A stretch of 64,000 bases of DNA. It comes from Watersipora subatra. Lineage: Eukaryota > Bryozoa > Gymnolaemata > Cheilostomatida > Watersiporidae. Every line of letters begins with the position of its first letter. Within the stretch, counting starts at the first letter, position 1. Positions 61,201-64,000 of this stretch are shown piece after piece. The stretch covers positions 13,067,869 through 13,131,868 of the forward strand of contig NC_088711.1 of NCBI RefSeq assembly GCF_963576615.1. Direction: 5' to 3'. Under the pieces are notes generated by a model. The model saw nothing but the letters and a program-made list of their open reading frames with translations. It had not been told where the DNA came from and did no database searches. Both the position numbers and the translations under genes were made by a program.

Positions 61201-64000
61201 ACCAGTTTGTTTTTGTTAAAACATTTTCTTAAAAGTGCTATATAATCGGCTGTGTAATCCTCTGGCGATAACATCATTGCCTGGTAATTTATCGAATATT
61301 CACTGACGAGTGCTGTTATTGGAGTTCTTGTATTTTGTGCCAAATATCTTTTGATCTTGAGCATAATAGGGTCTTAAAAATTAGTCTTTATAATTATTCT
61401 TAAAAATGGTTGTGCTTAATATCTGAAAAAACTTTGTTTATATCGTTGAAAAAGTCTGCAGCTATTTTGAGTCAGGCAACAGTGAATATAGCCCCAAAGT
61501 GCATCAAATTGATTTTGATCTTATTCAAAATATTAAATATGTAAGATGAACAAAGCCAATATAGCTTACATCACGTTGTATTGCATGCTAGCTTTCTAAG
61601 GATTAACACAGTTTATATCTGTGAGCCTTTTTTTTTCCATCAGGTAGCCTGTGTCAGGGAAGAAAGTTTAGCTGCGGTCTTACCCACTCGAGGAAAAAAG
61701 GCCAAAGCATCAACTTCCAATAAGTCGAGCTCTTCAGCTAAGGTTAAACGTCGGGGTGCTTCTATGGAGTCACCGCCTGTGAAAGTCAAAAGAATTAGTG
61801 TTTCCAACAAAAGAAAAACTGAAGAATCAAATTCGAGCATCAAAGTTTCACCAGCGTCTCCGAAGTTATCGCGTTCTGCTAGAACAGAGGCACCCATCGT
61901 ATCGCATATTCTATCCACTAAATCAAAAGCATTTAGCGTTTCTCATAAATCAGGCATGAGTTCTATTAGCATGACAAATTCCTCGCCAACTACCAAATCA
62001 CCCACTTTAAAATCTAAAGGAAAGTACACCAAAGCATCCCCAATTTCTGTAGTGTCACTGTTGTCCAAGGAATTGGAGAGCTCAAATAGTTTTGTTAAAG
62101 TATCGAAGAGTCCACTACAGTCACCTAAAGCATCAAGAAGACTAACAAGGTCATCAAAGATAGCATTCAGACCAGAAAGGTCACCTAAATCAGCAAGGTC
62201 ATCCAAAATAACAAAAGAAAGAGGAAGGTCGACAAAAAGTTCTGAGATCCTACCAAATTCATCAAAAAGATCATGCAGTCCAGCAAGGTCACCCAAGGCA
62301 TCTGTCAGTCCAACAAAACCACCCAAGGCTTCAGTAAGACAAACCGAATTACCCAAGGCATCATTGAGTCCAGCAAGGCTTGCCAAGGTGTCAGGGGGTC
62401 CAACCAAGCTCATCAACGCATCAGTAAAATCTAAAAACTCACCTAAGGTATCAGGGAGACCAACCAGGTCACCTAAGTCCATTGAGAAACTAACAAGATC
62501 ACCCAGAGCATCAGCAAGTTTAACAAGCCCACCCAAGACATCAGTGAATCCACAAAAGTCGCCTAAGGCATCAATGAGGCCGAAAAGGTCGCACAAATTA
62601 TCAATTGGACATACAAGGTCACCCAAAATATCAACAAGGTCACGCATGGTATCAGTGAGTCCAACAAGGTCACCCAAGACATCAATGAGCTCAACAACAC
62701 CACCCAAGTCTTCGGTTGAACCAAGAAAGCCTTCAATGAGATCAACGAGGTCATTCAAGACATCAGGGGTTGAAATAACATCACCCAAAGCATCAATTAA
62801 ACCGAAAAAGACGCCGAAGGTTTCATTAGGGCCAACAAGGTCCCCAAAGGCTTCAGTAACTTCAACAAAGACACCCAAAGCATCAGTAAAGCCAAGCAAG
62901 TCACCCAAGGCATCAGCAAGTCCCAAAAAGTCGTCCAAGACGTCGGTGAGGCCAACAAGGTCACGCATGGCATCGGTGAGTCCAACAAGGTCGCCCAAGA
63001 TATCAGTGAGTTCAACAACACCATCCAAGGCCTCAATTAAACCACGAAAAACTCCTAAGGCTTTAATGGAACCAACAAGGTCACCCAAGACAGTGATTGA
63101 AATAATATCACCTAAATCATCAAATAAACCGAAAAAGACGCCGAAGACTTCATTAGGGCCAACAAAGTCCCCAAAGACTTCAGTAACTTCAACAAAGACA
63201 CCCAAAGCATCAGCAAAACCAAGCAAGTCACCCAAAGCATCAGCAAGTCCAAAGAAGTCGCCCAAAACACCAGTGAGTTCAGAAACACCACCCAATGCCT
63301 CAATAGAACGACAAAAGACTCCCAAGGCTTTAATGAGACCAACAAGGTCACCCAAGACAGTGATTGAAATAACATCACCTAAAGCGTCAATTAAACAAAA
63401 AAAGACGCCGAAGGCTTCATTAGGGACAACAAGGTCACCTAAGGCTTCATTAAATTTAACAAGGACACCTAAAGCACCAGCAAAACTGACCAAGCCACCC
63501 AAGTCATCAGTGAGTCCGAAAAAGTCGCCCAAGGCATCAGCGAGACCAACAAAGTCACCTAAGACTTTAATGGTTAATCGTCAAGTTACTCCAACAAGGT
63601 CACCCAAGGTCTCAACGAGTCGAATAATGAGTAGTTCAACATCTTCATTAAATGCCAGTAAAACTACAAAATTTCCTAAAGATGCCAAACATTCACCCAT
63701 TTTACCTCAGACCAAGCGACATTCAACTAGGTTGATATCGGGTACACCGACAGCAACATCCAAAACATCTGTGGATTTATGTTTCAATGCCGAGTTATTA
63801 ACTCCTGACGCAACCATCAACGAAACTGAAAATGACACTTATAATAATCTCAAGCTGATGGAAATGTCTCACACAAAAGCAGCTGCATCGTTATTAAAGG
63901 TGAAAAAATCACGATGTCAAAAAAGCATAGTTAAACGAGGTTCACCAGTGAAGGATTTGTCTCAACACATTGATGAGATCTTGGAAGAAAAAGCTGGGCA
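52289..64000 (+). CDS. Ser/Thr-Pro-Lys decapeptide-repeat protein (3' end outside window)
   Basis: Coding exons 52289-52353, 56017-56088, 60505-60640 and 61644-64000 (still open at the edge); phases match and give at least 876 residues. The start MSVENQSW follows a short upstream ATG-TGA. The N-terminus is basic and Ser/Pro-rich (FKTPSRRSERLRLAGGNVRSP). Residues about 250-745 are some 45 degenerate units of ten residues, consensus (S/T)PKAS-x-x-P-(T/K)-(R/K), with larger blocks of about 90-110 residues repeated three times. Units supply many S/T-P-x-K/R sites, the pattern for CDK phosphorylation and for SPKK-type minor-groove DNA binding. After the array the sequence becomes mixed (LTPDATINETENDTYNN). 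A nuclear, chromatin- or spindle-linked role is inferred; I do not recognise the family. The 529-codon minus-strand frame across it is a shadow. Confidence 0.85.
53126..53535. repeat. 16-bp minisatellite
   Basis: About 25 almost identical units of GTAGTACACTAGGGTT; one unit has CTAGAGTT. It lies in the first coding intron of the S/T-P-K gene. Very low divergence suggests recent expansion. Confidence 0.95.
53870..54205. repeat. ~36-bp minisatellite
   Basis: About nine units of ACATAGCCATACACATACAT plus TACATGTAATTC (with CACTAC/CGCTAC/CACCAC variants), one unit shortened. It is followed by a short CATA run (54227-54247). Confidence 0.9.
54321..55439. mobile_element. 1.12-kb hAT-type MITE with 8-bp duplication
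   Basis: Ends TAGTGCTGGGAACGAGTACT and, inverted, TAGTGCTGGGCACGGGAACG. Flanked by perfect AAAATAAC (54313-54320, 55440-55447). Subterminal TCGAGTATCGGGT and CGGGTTTT motifs repeat on both sides. No transposase. Confidence 0.88.
56715..57848. mobile_element. 1.13-kb hAT-type MITE with 8-bp duplication
   Basis: Ends TAGAGGTGGAACGAGACA and, inverted, TAGAGGTGGAACGAGACA, with dense TCTCGAGTCTCG repeats inside each end. Flanked by perfect GTGAGAGG (56707-56714, 57849-57856). It lies in the second coding intron of the S/T-P-K gene. No transposase. Confidence 0.9.
57911..58278 (+). mobile_element. SINE-like repeat with tRNA-like block, copy 1
   Basis: Starts CTAGCTGTGCTACCCGGCGT and ends GAGAAATATATATATATA. 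Inside, TGGCCTATTGGGTAGGGCG (A-box-like) and GAGATCAAATCTTC (B-box-like) resemble a Pol III promoter. A second copy follows directly. Confidence 0.7.
58279..58600 (+). mobile_element. SINE-like repeat, copy 2 (tandem)
   Basis: Starts CTAGCAGTGCTACCCGGCGT, directly after the first copy, and repeats TGGCCTATTGGGTCGGGCG and GAGATCAAATCTTC. The downstream end is not sharp. Confidence 0.65.
58600..60500. other. Rest of the second coding intron, no exon seen
   Basis: AT-rich sequence up to the TTTTCAG acceptor at 60498-60504. The 86-codon frame at 58907-59167 shows no domain and no splice context. Confidence 0.45.
60622..61095 (+). repeat. 39-bp minisatellite that contains the exon's 5' splice site
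   Basis: Twelve units of ACTGTGACTACTGTACAG|GT plus AGTACATAATTCATTTTAA. The first unit overlaps the last 18 coding bases of the exon ending at 60640 (reading TVTTVQ) and its donor CAG|GTAGTA. Every further unit carries the same CAG|GTAGTA in the intron. Splicing from any later copy would include VVHNSF and a TAA, so only the first donor keeps the frame. Confidence 0.92.

Noticed and set aside
62563-63378. Other minus-strand frames in the same array (SLMPWVTLL-like)
   Set aside because: They arise from the regular 30-base repeat of the plus-strand exon.
61943-63532. 529-codon minus-strand frame of FGLTDALGDL-like repeats
   Set aside because: The plus strand is open for 785 codons here, starts at a good acceptor and joins three upstream exons in phase. 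The minus frame is a shadow of the decapeptide repeat.

Overview
The window is nuclear DNA of an animal. Protein-coding genes are split by many GT-AG introns, introns and spacers are AT-rich, and the sequence is full of small DNA transposons, tRNA-like SINEs and minisatellites. The recognisable proteins (a Domino/EP400-type chromatin remodeller and a Neuralized-like NEURL2-type protein) are metazoan. The mobile-element mix would suit a marine invertebrate, possibly a lophotrochozoan, but that is inference and the species cannot be read from the window.

Layout. (1) 1-8817, plus strand: the 3' half of a Domino/EP400-family gene, 18 in-frame exons with the SANT/Myb-like domain and a Q/S/T-rich tail. 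Its third exon can also be read through into an AT-hook tail, a stop and a poly(A) signal (533-999). One gene therefore appears able to make an EP400-like long and an SRCAP-like short product, as Drosophila domino does. (2) 8.8-15 kb: a decayed duplicate of three Domino exons (10.5-11.3 kb) and a 243-bp tandem array whose every unit carries exon-like splice signals. (3) 15.9-25.7 kb: nested transposons, including a hAT inside a hAT-type element inside a SINE, palindromic MITEs and a pogo/Tigger remnant. (4) 26.0-37.4 kb, minus strand: a six-exon NEURL2-like gene with one NHR domain; its introns hold three minisatellites. (5) 38.3-41.5 kb, plus strand: a predicted three-exon gene for an 82-residue protein, head-to-head with the previous gene. 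(6) 42.7-44.6 kb, minus strand: a tentative small multi-exon gene. (7) 46-51.8 kb: fold-back elements and MITEs. (8) 52.3 kb to the end, plus strand: a gene for a long basic Ser/Thr-Pro-Lys decapeptide-repeat protein, cut by the window edge. The 5' splice site of its third coding exon lies inside a 39-bp minisatellite, so the site is repeated about twelve times.

The genes do not form an operon-like unit. The Domino products and, by composition, the S/T-P-K protein are probably nuclear chromatin proteins; the NEURL2-like protein is probably a ubiquitin-ligase adaptor. All exon models come from reading frames, splice consensus and phase matching by eye, without transcript evidence.
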